DNA from: Saprospiraceae bacterium | GTDB lineage: Bacteria > Bacteroidota > Bacteroidia > Chitinophagales > Saprospiraceae | Direction: 5' to 3' | NCBI GenBank assembly: GCA_016720635.1 | Contig: JADKKF010000007.1 | Span: 1-64,000, forward strand | DNA: 64,000 nucleotides | Part shown: positions 8,354 through 18,598 of the stretch, piece after piece | How the letters are laid out: each line of letters begins with the position of its first letter | Numbering within the stretch: position 1 is the stretch's first letter | The notes under the pieces: model-generated | Databases searched by the model: none | What the model was told of the DNA's origin: nothing | What the model saw: the letters and a program-made list of their open reading frames with translations, nothing else | Made by a program: the position numbers and the translations under genes

Positions 8354-9622
8354 ATGAAATTTTTTAGCACGCTGTTTTTTGTATTATGTTTTAATCTATT
8401 TGGCTATTCACAATCCCTACTCCGTGTTTTTTTGACATGCAATGGCAACTGCGATTCAGATTTTTTGAAGACAGAAATGACAGGCGAGATTAATTTTGTG
8501 AATGATGTTCAAGCGTCTGATATTCAGCTTTTTATGACTGATGTTGAGACGGGATCAGGAGGGGCTTCTATTATGATGGTGCTCGATGGAAAGCAAAAAT
8601 TTGATGCTTTACAAGATACCATCCGATATACATTGGACCCTAATCTTACATTCGATGAAAAAAGACGCACCATGCTGAAATATTTCAGGTTGGGTCTCGT
8701 GAGGTATTTTATTCATAATGGTCAAGGAGAAGATATTACCATATCCCTTGATAAAGTTCCAGTTACAGATATGAGTAATAAATCATGCAAGGCCCCACCT
8801 GTCAAGGATCCTTATGATTTTTGGATTTTTAATGTTGGGGTTGATGGAAATGTAAGTGGCGAAAAATCTATAACATCATATTGGTTCGGAGGTAAAATCA
8901 GCGCCAATCGGGTGACAGATAAACAAAAACTTTTCATTAATGCCAATATCAGTGAAAACAGAACCTCTTTTGTGCTGGATGCGGACGAACCTCCTTATGT
9001 AACCATCAATTCATCTCGTTATGTGGGTTTGGATGATATCTTTACCATTAATAATCATTGGTCCTGGGGATTGTTTTCACATTACCAAAGTTCAACTTTT
9101 AGCAATTTTAAACACCAATTCAATTTTGGCCTTGGTATGGAATATAGCCTTTTTGATTATAAGAAAAGCAATGAAAAGTATATCACTTTCCAGTATAAGA
9201 TAAATAACACATTCAATATTTATAACGATACAACCTTGTATGACAAAATAAAAGAGAATCTATTGTCTCATAGTCTTTCTACGGCTCTTAATTTTACTCA
9301 GCCTTGGGGAAATCTTTATACATCTTTGTCCTGGAAAAATTATTTGCATGATTGGTACAAAAATGCAGCCTCTTTCGATGCAGGAGCAGAAATAAGGGTT
9401 TTCAAAGGATTCTCTGTTAATTTTAACCTTGGAATTCAGTTCATCAGAAACCAACTCAATCTTCCCAAAGTGGGAGCTTCAGAAGAAGAGATATTGACTA
9501 GACAAAGAGTCTTGGCCACCTCGTATAGTTATTATTCTTGGTTCGGTGTAAACTATCGCTTTGGATCTATTTTCAACAACGTAGTAAATCCAAGATTCAA
9601 TTCAAGCCAACAAATTTTTTAA
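8354..9622 (+). CDS. Secreted/outer-membrane protein of unknown function
   Basis: The 422-residue protein starts with a clear signal peptide (FFSTLFFVLCFNLFGYSQ). The N-terminal domain to about residue 150 contains CNGNCDSDFLKTEM and then DIQLFMTDVETGSGGASIMM. The C-terminal two thirds alternate polar and aromatic residues (WSWGLFSHYQSSTF, YYSWFGVNYRFGS), as in outer-membrane beta-barrels. I recognise the layout as a conserved hypothetical type but cannot name a function. It stands alone and is followed by the convergent rhodanese gene. Confidence 0.75.
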   Translation: MKFFSTLFFVLCFNLFGYSQSLLRVFLTCNGNCDSDFLKTEMTGEINFVNDVQASDIQLFMTDVETGSGGASIMMVLDGKQKFDALQDTIRYTLDPNLTFDEKRRTMLKYFRLGLVRYFIHNGQGEDITISLDKVPVTDMSNKSCKAPPVKDPYDFWIFNVGVDGNVSGEKSITSYWFGGKISANRVTDKQKLFINANISENRTSFVLDADEPPYVTINSSRYVGLDDIFTINNHWSWGLFSHYQSSTFSNFKHQFNFGLGMEYSLFDYKKSNEKYITFQYKINNTFNIYNDTTLYDKIKENLLSHSLSTALNFTQPWGNLYTSLSWKNYLHDWYKNAASFDAGAEIRVFKGFSVNFNLGIQFIRNQLNLPKVGASEEEILTRQRVLATSYSYYSWFGVNYRFGSIFNNVVNPRFNSSQQIF

Positions 9623-9630
9623 AGTAGATT

Positions 9631-9930
9631 CTAAGGAAAAGCTTGTATCCAGGCCATTACGCCGCCTGTAAGATTCCTTACATTTTTGAAGCCATTTTGC
9701 TCGAATAAGGTTTTCGCCATTCCCGAGCGATTGCCTGATCTACAATGTATCACGATTTCTTGATCTTTTTTATCGGCATAAGTTTCTATGCCTTGCATGA
9801 TTTCTCCTAGAGGAATTAGTATTGCTCCGAGATTAAATTCTTCGTATTCATGCAGTTCTCTAACGTCAATGAATATGAAATCATCGCCATTATCGAGTTT
9901 TGCTTTAAGTTCCTGAACGGTTATATCCAT
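9631..9930 (-). CDS. Rhodanese-like domain protein
   Basis: The 99-residue single-domain protein has the rhodanese fold pattern: FIDVRELHEYEEFNLGAILI near residue 20 and the active-site loop IVIHCRSGNRSGMAK with the catalytic cysteine at about residue 62, ending with NLTGGVMAWIQAF. Such proteins carry a persulfide on the cysteine and transfer sulfane sulfur; the partner here is unknown. No signal peptide is present, so it is cytoplasmic. It begins two bases after the stop of the upstream T9SS gene, so they could be co-transcribed. Confidence 0.93.
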   Translation of the reverse strand: MDITVQELKAKLDNGDDFIFIDVRELHEYEEFNLGAILIPLGEIMQGIETYADKKDQEIVIHCRSGNRSGMAKTLFEQNGFKNVRNLTGGVMAWIQAFP

Positions 9931-9932
9931 CT

Positions 9933-12125
9933 CTATATTTTTGTGAATTTTTTATTACTAATATATGAAGGAGTAGTAACTTGTATTATATAATTTCCAG
10001 AGGGAAGTGATTGCGTGTTAATTTCATTTTCAGACCCATCTCTAGAAATCAACATTTCACCGAGAATATTATAAATTGCTATTTTTTTAATTTTGATGGC
10101 ATTGTCTAAGGTATTGATATACAGTGTATTAGAAACGGGATTCGGGTAGATGGCAATTTTATCGTTGGCGGTTATCAATGTTTCCTTCGTACCGATAGGC
10201 ATAGGAAGTGCTGGACCAAATTGTGGTCTTATCATCAATGCACCATTAACCCCACCACTTGCGGATCCAAAGTTTTGCCATCCAGCTCCTGTATTGTAAA
10301 AGATTTGACTTACTGCATTTGGATTATTTCTATCGTAGCCGATTGGAATGGCATAGTCTCTTGAAGTAGCTGTAATCTGCTGATAGGCAACGAAAAAGTC
10401 TCCGGGATTGATTATTAAACTTATAGGTTTATTATCAGAATCGGTTAGTGCGTACAAAGTCATCCCCGATGAAGCATTGTTCGTATGAATTGGTTTTAGG
10501 ATTTGGCTGGTGTATATGGGTGGACTTTCCAGAGAATTTTGATGAATAAATAACCTAAATTCTTGTGCTGAAACATCTACTGCCATATTGGGGATTAAGA
10601 TCTGTATTCCATTCAAAGTGTCGGTAACATTGGCTGTGTATTTGACGGCCAACATGGACTGAAATTGTGAGTCACTATTAACGGCCAAGGCCAATTCAGC
10701 AGCACCATCATCGTAGGCGTAGTAATTTTTCATGAGGAAATCTTTCGAAACGCTGTTGTTATCAAAATACTCCGTAAATCCTCCGATGGTTTCGATATTT
10801 TGAGTGTAACTATAATTACTCCTAAGGCTGATTTCATTTATAGGAGCCGCTGCCAAAGCATTTTCCAGATTAGAAATGATGGCCATTGTTTCTATTTTAT
10901 TCGTAAAATTATGGTAGCCTGTGTCCAAATCTCTTTGATTTTGGGGAACCACCGGTGGAACTTCAAGTAAGGTTCTAGGATTCAAGAGAATATTTCCAGA
11001 TCTACTTTCAATCATACTGTGAATGCTGTTTTCAGCCTTTAATAATTCACTATAATTATTGTTGATTCGGATTTGGATTGAGTCAGCCAGTTCTTTTGCA
11101 ACATTCCCTTTCAATTGTTTAAATGGCATAGACTGATAAAGTTTCAAAGGAGAGCTTGGGAGTTCGCCAAATGCCAAATCTGGAACGTTCCCACTCACGG
11201 GTGTCGATTTTGCCAATCGTACATGATCAAGGTGCCATAATCCCAGCATACCTTCTCTTGATGAGTAATTTTTAAACCGGAATCTAAACCCTTGGTGCCT
11301 TAACGAACTTGGAATAAAATATCGATAAAAGGAAAATTTCGGAGAATTTTTAAGCGAATAAGTTTGGGTTATTCCTTGTATTTTGCCCAAGTGCTTCCAA
11401 ACACCGTTAGCGTCTAACACTTCTATTACGAAGCTGTCCCTGTCAAAGGGTTGTAACCCATAGCCTTTAGGCTGTAAAAAAAATGATAAAAACAAGCTGT
11501 CATTTTCCTGGTTACTTAGGTCTATAAATGTTGAAGTAAAAAAATCACTAAGCCCGTGCCCGCCACCATAAGGTTTTCCTTTCTCATTGATGCCATCAAA
11601 GGTAGCAACACCCAGAGACGGTGGATTTATAGCCATGCCATAATTCACGAAAACATAACCATCTGTCCATTTGGACGAATCAACTTTGTTTTGAACAAAA
11701 TCGTCAAAAAATGGCAACGTCAATAGAGGTCTTACGCTTAAAAAAACTTTTGCCGAAGTCTCTACTCCAAGCGAATCGACTATCTTAAAACATATGGTAT
11801 CCTTGGCTACAGTAGAACTTGGAAGTGCAAATATACTTATTCGATTAGAATTTACGGAGGCGGTAAAATGCTCATCAATATCACAATCAATTAGTTGGAT
11901 TTCTTTAAATTTTGGGAAAACCTGAAGCGTATCTATATCTATCTTTCCAAAGGTATTAGTAGCTAGGTCCAGTTTGAATGTTAACTCACTGCGAGGTTCT
12001 AGGTTTTGATCATTCTTTTCAATAGTCGGATTACTTTTTAGGGCTAAAAAGGTAAAAGGAGACTGAGCTTGAATACCCGAAATAACAAAAAGTAAGACAA
12101 TAATATATATTTTGTTCATATTCAT
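9933..12125 (-). CDS. Large secreted protein with type IX secretion C-terminal sorting domain
   Basis: The protein of about 730 residues begins with a signal peptide (MNKIYIIVLLFVISGIQAQS). I chose the ATG at 12123-12125; ATG 12119 is equally possible, and a start further upstream would place polar residues before the signal peptide. The last 80 residues are a Por/T9SS sorting domain: IAIYPNPVSNTLYINT, then IYNILGEMLISRDG, then LPSGNYIIQVTTP and the basic end KKFTKI. The middle contains a beta-sandwich-like FDDFVQNKVDSSKW region (jelly-roll-like) and Ig-like stretches. It should be exported to the cell surface. The biological role is unknown. Confidence 0.88.
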   Translation of the reverse strand: MNMNKIYIIVLLFVISGIQAQSPFTFLALKSNPTIEKNDQNLEPRSELTFKLDLATNTFGKIDIDTLQVFPKFKEIQLIDCDIDEHFTASVNSNRISIFALPSSTVAKDTICFKIVDSLGVETSAKVFLSVRPLLTLPFFDDFVQNKVDSSKWTDGYVFVNYGMAINPPSLGVATFDGINEKGKPYGGGHGLSDFFTSTFIDLSNQENDSLFLSFFLQPKGYGLQPFDRDSFVIEVLDANGVWKHLGKIQGITQTYSLKNSPKFSFYRYFIPSSLRHQGFRFRFKNYSSREGMLGLWHLDHVRLAKSTPVSGNVPDLAFGELPSSPLKLYQSMPFKQLKGNVAKELADSIQIRINNNYSELLKAENSIHSMIESRSGNILLNPRTLLEVPPVVPQNQRDLDTGYHNFTNKIETMAIISNLENALAAAPINEISLRSNYSYTQNIETIGGFTEYFDNNSVSKDFLMKNYYAYDDGAAELALAVNSDSQFQSMLAVKYTANVTDTLNGIQILIPNMAVDVSAQEFRLFIHQNSLESPPIYTSQILKPIHTNNASSGMTLYALTDSDNKPISLIINPGDFFVAYQQITATSRDYAIPIGYDRNNPNAVSQIFYNTGAGWQNFGSASGGVNGALMIRPQFGPALPMPIGTKETLITANDKIAIYPNPVSNTLYINTLDNAIKIKKIAIYNILGEMLISRDGSENEINTQSLPSGNYIIQVTTPSYISNKKFTKI

Positions 12126-12171
12126 TCTATTTATTGATTGGCATTGATTTTGACCCTCTTTGCTCAAACTG

Positions 12172-12179
12172 CAAAATTA
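12172..12179 (-). promoter_or_regulatory. Promoter -7 box (TAATTTTG on minus strand) for the T9SS protein
   Basis: The minus strand reads TAATTTTG, with a TTTG sixteen bases upstream that is slightly close for a -33 box. It lies about 47 bases before the start. Confidence 0.4.
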
Positions 12180-12269
12180 CCATTTTTTATCAATCCAAAC
12201 GCTTGTTGTCCTATTTGTATTTCAAAAATGACTAATTATTTTTTTTAATATATGTTTATTATTTTTTTA

Positions 12270-12277
12270 TACCTTCG
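12270..12277 (+). promoter_or_regulatory. Promoter -7-like box (TACCTTCG) for the TonB receptor gene
   Basis: TACCTTCG differs by one base from TAnnTTTG and is followed by GCACC, a form seen before highly expressed Bacteroidota genes. It leaves an untranslated leader of about 90 bases. Confidence 0.4.
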
Positions 12278-12374
12278 CACCGCAAAATAATAGGTAAACT
12301 TTCGGTAAGTAGGGTGATTATTTAATTTTTATATCTATAATATAATTTATAATTTTTTAATCTAAATCCTTTTT

Positions 12375-15300
12375 ATGAAAAAAATTCTATTGTTTTGCTT
12401 GTTGATTTTTGCATGGATTTCAACCAACGCTCAAGTCACTACCTCAAGTCTCTCTGGACAAATTTCTGATGATCAAAACGGCCAACTCCTAGGAGCAGTC
12501 GTTATCGCTACTCACACACCTTCTGGTACCGAATACGCCACCACCACGTTAGAAAATGGAAGATTCACCATACCTGATATGAGGGTAGGGGGCCCATACA
12601 CGATCGAAGTTTCTTATGTCGGATTTAAGAGCCAAAAACTCGAAAATGTATTTCTTGATCTAGGAAAAAGAAAAAATGTAGATTTTAAATTGATGGCAGA
12701 ATCTCAGACCTTGGATGAAGTGGTAATAAGTGCCAATCAGGGCGGGATATTTGATAAGCACAAGACAGGTGCAGCCACCAATATTAATCGCGAACAAATC
12801 TCAGAATTGCCAACTTTGTCAAGATCCGCTTCGGATTATACCAGACTAAACCCAATGTCTGCTGAAGGTGGTTCTTTTGGAGGTAGAAACGACCAATTCA
12901 ATAATTACAGTGTGAACGGTACCGTATTCAATAATCCTTTTGGTTTGGATGCAGCAACGCCAGGAGGTCAAACGGATGCACAGCCTATTTCCTTGGACGC
13001 TATTGATCAAATTCAAGTTTCCATAGCCCCTTATGATGTACTACAATCAGGATTTACAGGTGCTGCCGTTAATGCTGTAACAAAATCAGGTACCAACAAA
13101 TTTGAAGGAACCGTTTTTGGCTTTTTTAACAACTCTGATCTGATAGGAGGTAAAGTAAAACAAACCTCTGTTAATAAGGGAGATTTGACAAATACTCAAT
13201 ATGGATTTGCTTTGGGAGGGCCGATTATCAAGGATAAGGCTTTCTTTTTTGCCAATTTGGAGCTTCAGAATAGAAAAGATTTGGGATCTTATTTCTTGCC
13301 GAATTCGGGTACTACGGGCAGCAATATCTCAAGGGTCTTAGAATCTGATTTGATACTTGTTTCAAAGTTATTGAAGGATAATTTTGGATACGAGACAGGA
13401 GCTTACAAGGATTTTTACCATAAGTCTAATAATATGAAGGGTATTTTAAGATTGGATTTCAACATTGCCAAAAACCATAAATTATCAGCTTCATACAATT
13501 TCTTAGATGCATTCAAAGACAAACCAGCACACCCTTCTGCCATCGGTGCTAGAGGACCATCTTTACAGACGCTTCAATTTCAAAATTCTGGATATAGGAT
13601 AAATAATAAATTACACTCAGGGATCGTAGAGTTAAAATCAGTTTTCGGCAGCCGTTATTCCAACAAATTGCAAGCAACTTATACAGCTTTCAGAGATTCA
13701 AGAGATCCATTTTCTGCCCCATTCCCTGTGTTGAATATAGGAAAAGATGGTTCAAGATATATCATCGCTGGGCACGAGCCATTTTCAATACACAATATCC
13801 TAGATCAAGACGTAATAACCATTCAAGATAATTTCAATATTTATTACAAAAATCATGCATTTACCATCGGAGGTGCCTTTGAAAAATTCATGTTCAATAA
13901 TTCATTTAATCTTACTGGATATGGAACAAGAGTCTTTTTCCCTGACGTGGACATTAATAATATCCAAACAGTATTCACCTCTCCTGAATTTATCCAAGAG
14001 GTAGCCGATGCCAGAGCTGCATTCTCCAAAAATAACTCCAATAATACATGGGCATTAGCAGAGACCAACATTGGGCAAATATCGGGCTTTGTTCAAGACG
14101 AAATCAGCATGAATTCAAAACTTACACTTACACTAGGCCTAAGAATTGATGTTCCTCAGTATTTCGATACCAAAACAAAAATTGAAGAGAATATAGCAAG
14201 ATATGGTGGCCTAGTGAGCAATGGAGGTTTTTACGCGCCTGACATAACATACTATGATAAAGATGGAAATGCGGTAAAATTTGACCACACCGTTTTGCCT
14301 AAGCAAAAAGCACTTTTCAACCCAAGATTAGGCTTTAACTATGAATACAGTGAAGATCTACAGATAAGAGGAGGAACTGGTATGTTTACTGGTAGATTGC
14401 CTTTCGTATGGGTTGGTAATCAAGTAGCTAATCCTGCTTTTACTTTTATTGTGTAACTGCCCCTGACTTCAAATTACCTCAAGTTTGGAGAACCAATTTG
14501 GGTATTGATAAGAAATTTGGATCTGGATGGACTGCAACAGTTGACCTTCTATACACGAAGGATATCAATGCACAAATGACCCGTAACTACGGATTAATCA
14601 AGCCAACTGGTACCTTGGTAGGACCTGGCGCTAGGCCAATCTATCTAAGTTCGGATCGAGCGCAAGGGCCATTTGGAGGAGCAACCAATGCTTATGTTTT
14701 CACCAATACAAATATTGGGTATTCTTTTAATGCCTCATTTCAAGTACAAAAATCATGGAAAGACATGACTTTCATGATGGCTTATAATTACCTAGACGCA
14801 AAAGATGCTGCTTCAATCGATGCAGAAATTTCATCAGATGCTTATGATAGAAACCCAGCAAATGTCAATAACACGAATGTAGAAGTTTTACAGCCTTCAC
14901 TTTATGGCAATAAGCACAGAGTCATAGGAGCATTCTCGAAGAAATTTACATATGCTGAAGATAGAATGGCAACAACAATCAGCTTATTCACAGAATATGC
15001 CCAAGGAGGAAGATACAGCTTTACCTACGCAGGAGATATTAACAATGACGGATCTGGTTTGAATGACCTGATTTATATTCCAACCGACAGCGAAATCGAT
15101 CAAATGAAATTTTCAGGAGTAGAATCTGAGCAAAAAGCGGCATTTAAAGCTTATATTCAACAAGATAAATATTTGTCTGCGAACAGAGGAAAATTTGCTG
15201 AAAAGTATGCGTCTTTGTCTCCTTGGTTTAACCATTGGGATTTGAGAATTTTGCAAGATTACAAATTGACCAATGGCAATAAAATTCAGTTTTCTATCGA

Positions 15301-15511
15301 TATTTTGAACGTAGGAAATTTGCTGAATTCTTCTTGGGGAGTCAGACAGTATGCTACTTATACAGGGTTGGTTCAGCCTATTGCTGTGACTACAACACCA
15401 GGTGCAGCTCCAACTTATACTTTTGATTTATCTCAAAAAAATACCCATTTTGACGACTTCAATTTGCCTAGCAGATGGCAATTGCAGTTTGGATTGAGAT
15501 ATTCTTTCTAA
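12375..15511 (+). pseudogene. Oar-like TonB-dependent receptor with carboxypeptidase-regulatory N-domain, split by a frameshift
   Basis: The first frame (693 residues, to 14456) has a signal peptide (LLFCLLIFAWISTNAQ), a carboxypeptidase-regulatory-like domain (about residues 25-110: GQISDDQNGQLLGAVVIATH) and an Oar-type plug (NINREQISELPTLSRSASDY). It stops after GNQVANPAFTFIV. The second frame resumes without a gap, reading TAPDFKLPQVWRTNLGIDKK, and continues through the barrel to a terminal aromatic residue (LRYSF). The downstream frame is displaced by -1, which fits loss of one base near 14430-14452, among T-rich runs. Joined, the protein would be about 1,045 residues, normal for Oar-like outer-membrane receptors. 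It may be a sequencing error or a true pseudogene. Confidence 0.88.
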
Positions 15512-15530
15512 ATAAAATAAAACCAGATAG

Positions 15531-15562
15531 AAAAAGGTCTTGGATTCGTCCAGGACCTTTTT
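15531..15562. terminator. Bidirectional rho-independent terminator with TTCG tetraloop
   Basis: The sequence AAAAAGGTCTTGGA pairs with TCCAGGACCTTTTT across a TTCG loop: 14 base pairs with one G-T wobble. The A-run and T-run at the two ends let it work in both directions, between the TonB receptor (+) and the lipoprotein gene (-). Confidence 0.85.
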
Positions 15563-15567
15563 ATTTT

Positions 15568-15894
15568 CTAAGGACAAGTTACCAATTTCTTTTTTTCAGT
15601 TATTGTACTATAAAAATCCTCGGCATCCTTGTTTATTAGATGACGCTCGTTTTTTCCATTTTCATCATAAACAGTAACTGCAGGAAAACCACAGCAATTT
15701 GGCGCAATATCCGTTGTGTAATAAACGAAATTACCATTGCTTTTTCCTGAAAACAAGGTGAAATCGCAAATATCCAATTTACAATTACTTTTGAAATTAA
15801 CAATCATTTTTACAGTGACACTGGCATTTTCTTGGATGGAGTCTTTTTTGCAGCTAAGCGCGAAAAATAAAATAACAAATAATAAGTTTCTCAT
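15568..15894 (-). CDS. Small lipoprotein of unknown function
   Basis: The 108-residue protein begins with a lipoprotein signal (LLFVILFFALSC, lipobox ending at Cys15) and continues KKDSIQ. The mature part has four further cysteines (CKLDIC, NCCG, TCP at the end) that could pair in the periplasm. It stands alone, with a strong shared terminator just beyond its stop. No family recognised. Confidence 0.7.
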   Translation of the reverse strand: MRNLLFVILFFALSCKKDSIQENASVTVKMIVNFKSNCKLDICDFTLFSGKSNGNFVYYTTDIAPNCCGFPAVTVYDENGKNERHLINKDAEDFYSTITEKKKLVTCP

Positions 15895-15987
15895 ATATAT
15901 GCTTAATTTTGATGGACGATTTGCATTAAAGATAATACTTGTTGCAATTTCGTTGCCAAATTTTTAGGATATTTAAAACTTTAACAT

Positions 15988-16557
15988 ATGGATCAAATAA
16001 AACAAATCATCAAAGAGTCTATTGATGTGAAAGAAAGGTTATTAAATGACCCCATTCTTATTCCCAAAATCAAGGCCTCTGTTGATTTGATGACAGCCAC
16101 ATTCAAGAATAATGGCTCATTGTGGTTTTGTGGAAATGGTGGTAGCGCAGCCGATGCACAGCATCTTGCAGCTGAATTTACAGGGAGGTTTTATAAAGAT
16201 CGAGATCCATTAAGCGCAGAAGCCTTACACGTAAACACTTCATATCTTACAGCAGTCGGCAATGACTATTCTTTCGATTTGGTTTATTCAAGAATGCTTA
16301 AAGGTAAAGCTAGAAAAGGCGATTTGTTGGTGGCCATCTCTACATCAGGCAACTCGGCCAATATTATCGAATGTATAAAAACAGCAAAAACGATTGGAGT
16401 TCCAGTCATTGGATTTACTGGTGAAACTGGTGGGAAAATGGCTGATCTTTGTGATATTTTAATCAATATTCCATCAAAGGATACACCAAGAATTCAAGAA
16501 TCTCATATCTTAGTGGGGCATATTATGTGCTACCTTGTTGAAGAAAATTTGTTTTGA
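15988..16557 (+). CDS. gmhA: Phosphoheptose isomerase (SIS domain)
   Basis: The 189-residue SIS-domain enzyme converts sedoheptulose 7-phosphate to heptose phosphate for lipopolysaccharide core synthesis. The sugar-phosphate loop is CGNGGSAADAQHLAAEF (about residue 50), and a second loop is AISTSGNSANI (about residue 115). The length and the terminal ESHILVGHIMCYLVE helix match GmhA. A DiaA-type replication regulator is a less likely reading. The membrane/TPR gene follows after a single base, so they are probably co-transcribed. Confidence 0.92.
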   Translation: MDQIKQIIKESIDVKERLLNDPILIPKIKASVDLMTATFKNNGSLWFCGNGGSAADAQHLAAEFTGRFYKDRDPLSAEALHVNTSYLTAVGNDYSFDLVYSRMLKGKARKGDLLVAISTSGNSANIIECIKTAKTIGVPVIGFTGETGGKMADLCDILINIPSKDTPRIQESHILVGHIMCYLVEENLF

Positions 16558-16558
16558 A

Positions 16559-18574
16559 ATGAAAAAGCAAAAGACCACTGCTACAAAAGCTAACATAAAA
16601 ATCCAAGACAAATTAGTTTCGGATATCCCCATTCCAAATGGACATTATCATTGGTACAAAAATATCAAAGACTGGTGGATTTATGCCAGTATTTTCGTTT
16701 TATGCTTTTTGGTTTATGGCAATACCTTGAATCACCAATATGCACTTGATGACGGCGTGGTCATTCATCACAACGAATACGTGTCCAAGGGTGTGAGCGG
16801 TATTCCTATGTTATTTAAAACTGACCAGATGCAGCCATTTTTGAAGCAAATGAACAGTGGAGACGCTATAGGCGGTGGGCGTTATCGACCTTTGCCAGGA
16901 ATAACTTTCGCTATAGAACAGTCATTAATCGGCGTAGTACCCAATGGTGGGATTTATGATCCAAATTGCTGGGACGAAAATAAAAATGGTACAGGCGATG
17001 CCATAGAAGATGCCAATAAAGATGGTATGGCCAATATCAATGATTGTTACAAGGGCGCTTTTCTAAGGCATTTTGACAATATTATGATTTATATTGGATG
17101 CGTGTTTGCTATATTTTTATTTTTTTCAAAATTTGTTTTTTATCAGAAAAAAGAACTCGCAATTGGCCTCGCATTTATATTTGCCCTACATCCCCTGCAC
17201 AGCGAAATAGTTTCTAATATCAAAAGTAGGGATGAGGCTTTGGCGCTCGGTTTCCTGATCATGACCATTTATTTCTCTTTCCAATATTATTACAAACCCC
17301 ATTGGAAATACTTGGTTTTTCTAGTGAGCTGTTTTTTATTGTCCTTTTTTGCCAAAGAATATGCAGTTAGTTTGTTGATTTTAATTCCCTTGGTTTTTTA
17401 TATCCTGATACCAAACATGCAATGGAGACGCATAACCATACCTATGATTTTATTGGTTATAAGTACGGCATTTTATTTTGTCCTTAAGTCCTCGGTGAAT
17501 CTGTCCAAAAGCAATATTAAAAATGCTGTAAATTCATTTCCTGATATTTCATTTTTGGATGCTACGGCAACTAAGATTTATGTGTTGGGATTGTATTTGG
17601 TCAAGTGTATTTATCCTTATGAGTTAAGTGCGGATTATTCGTTTAGAGCCATTTCATTTACTTCTTTTTCCGACCCCAAGGTTTGGATTTCAGGGATTTT
17701 GTATGGACTTTTAGTACTTGCATTTTTTTATTTTTTACGAAAAAAATCATTGATAGCATTTGCCATAGCCTTCTTCGGAATTCATATCGCCATGGTTTCC
17801 AATTTTTTCTTTGACATCACCTTTGTGATGGCGGATAGAGTTGCGTTTTGTAGCTCTTTGGGCATGGCATTATTGATCATCATTTTGTTGGATAAATTTT
17901 CTTTAAAAACTGCCAAAGTTGATGGTCAACAAGCACTCTATTTTGCAATTCCGGCGCTTTTGCTAGGATTGATATACCTTCCTAAAACGTATTCGAGAAA
18001 CCAAGATTGGTACGATGGGAATACAGTGTTTAAGAAAGACGTAGAAACAGTCCCAAACAGCGTGATGGCATTGAACAATGCGGGAAAAGCCTATCTAGAA
18101 GAAAGTGAAAGCATCGGGATAACCCCAAAGTTGAGAAAAGAAAAGCTAGAGAAAGCATCTTCATTGCTCAAGCGTTCCATCGAAGTAAATCCAGGCAATG
18201 TCCTAGGATATATAAATCTGGGTGCTTCCGAGTACAAGTTAGAACATTTCAATTATGCGGATTCTCTTTGGAGTTATGTCATAAAAGTATATCCAAATCA
18301 TCCTTCAGTCCATGGGATAAAAAATGCTATGGTGAATCGATATGTAAAGCAAGCACTCGATGCCGCACAGACAAAAGATTACGCTAAGTCTATCAGAATT
18401 TTGGATGAAGGTCTTGTAAAATTTCCCGAAAATGCGGATTTGTACTACAATATAGGCGGAGCTTTATACAGTATAGGCGACCGCAAAGGAGCTTTGATGT
18501 ATTGGCAAAAATGTTTGGCGTTGGATCCCAATCACCCAGATGTTAGGAAGGGATTGAAAGCGCTAGGGTTATAG
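16559..18574 (+). CDS. Multi-spanning membrane protein with C-terminal TPR repeats (TMTC/glycosyltransferase-39-like)
   Basis: The protein of about 671 residues starts at ATG 16559, just after the gmhA stop. It has about ten hydrophobic spans (first DWWIYASIFVLCFLVYGN) and periplasmic loops with DDGVVIHHNEYV and HPLHSEIVSNIKSRDEAL, as in TMTC-like/DUF1736 O-mannosyltransferase-type proteins. From about residue 490 TPR units follow (NSVMALNNAGKAYLEE, YINLGASEYKLEHFNYADS, ADLYYNIGGALYSIGDRKGA). A loop after the first span holds a DENKNG-DANKDG segment resembling calcium-binding repeats. A role in glycosylation is inferred from the fold. Confidence 0.8.
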   Translation: MKKQKTTATKANIKIQDKLVSDIPIPNGHYHWYKNIKDWWIYASIFVLCFLVYGNTLNHQYALDDGVVIHHNEYVSKGVSGIPMLFKTDQMQPFLKQMNSGDAIGGGRYRPLPGITFAIEQSLIGVVPNGGIYDPNCWDENKNGTGDAIEDANKDGMANINDCYKGAFLRHFDNIMIYIGCVFAIFLFFSKFVFYQKKELAIGLAFIFALHPLHSEIVSNIKSRDEALALGFLIMTIYFSFQYYYKPHWKYLVFLVSCFLLSFFAKEYAVSLLILIPLVFYILIPNMQWRRITIPMILLVISTAFYFVLKSSVNLSKSNIKNAVNSFPDISFLDATATKIYVLGLYLVKCIYPYELSADYSFRAISFTSFSDPKVWISGILYGLLVLAFFYFLRKKSLIAFAIAFFGIHIAMVSNFFFDITFVMADRVAFCSSLGMALLIIILLDKFSLKTAKVDGQQALYFAIPALLLGLIYLPKTYSRNQDWYDGNTVFKKDVETVPNSVMALNNAGKAYLEESESIGITPKLRKEKLEKASSLLKRSIEVNPGNVLGYINLGASEYKLEHFNYADSLWSYVIKVYPNHPSVHGIKNAMVNRYVKQALDAAQTKDYAKSIRILDEGLVKFPENADLYYNIGGALYSIGDRKGALMYWQKCLALDPNHPDVRKGLKALGL

Positions 18575-18598
18575 TGTTAGTAGATTTGCTTGGTGTTT

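Noticed and set aside
14440..14456. Programmed -1 frameshift in the TonB receptor
   Set aside because: No slippery heptamer fits: the A-site codon ATT would re-pair as TAT, and no downstream stem-loop was found.
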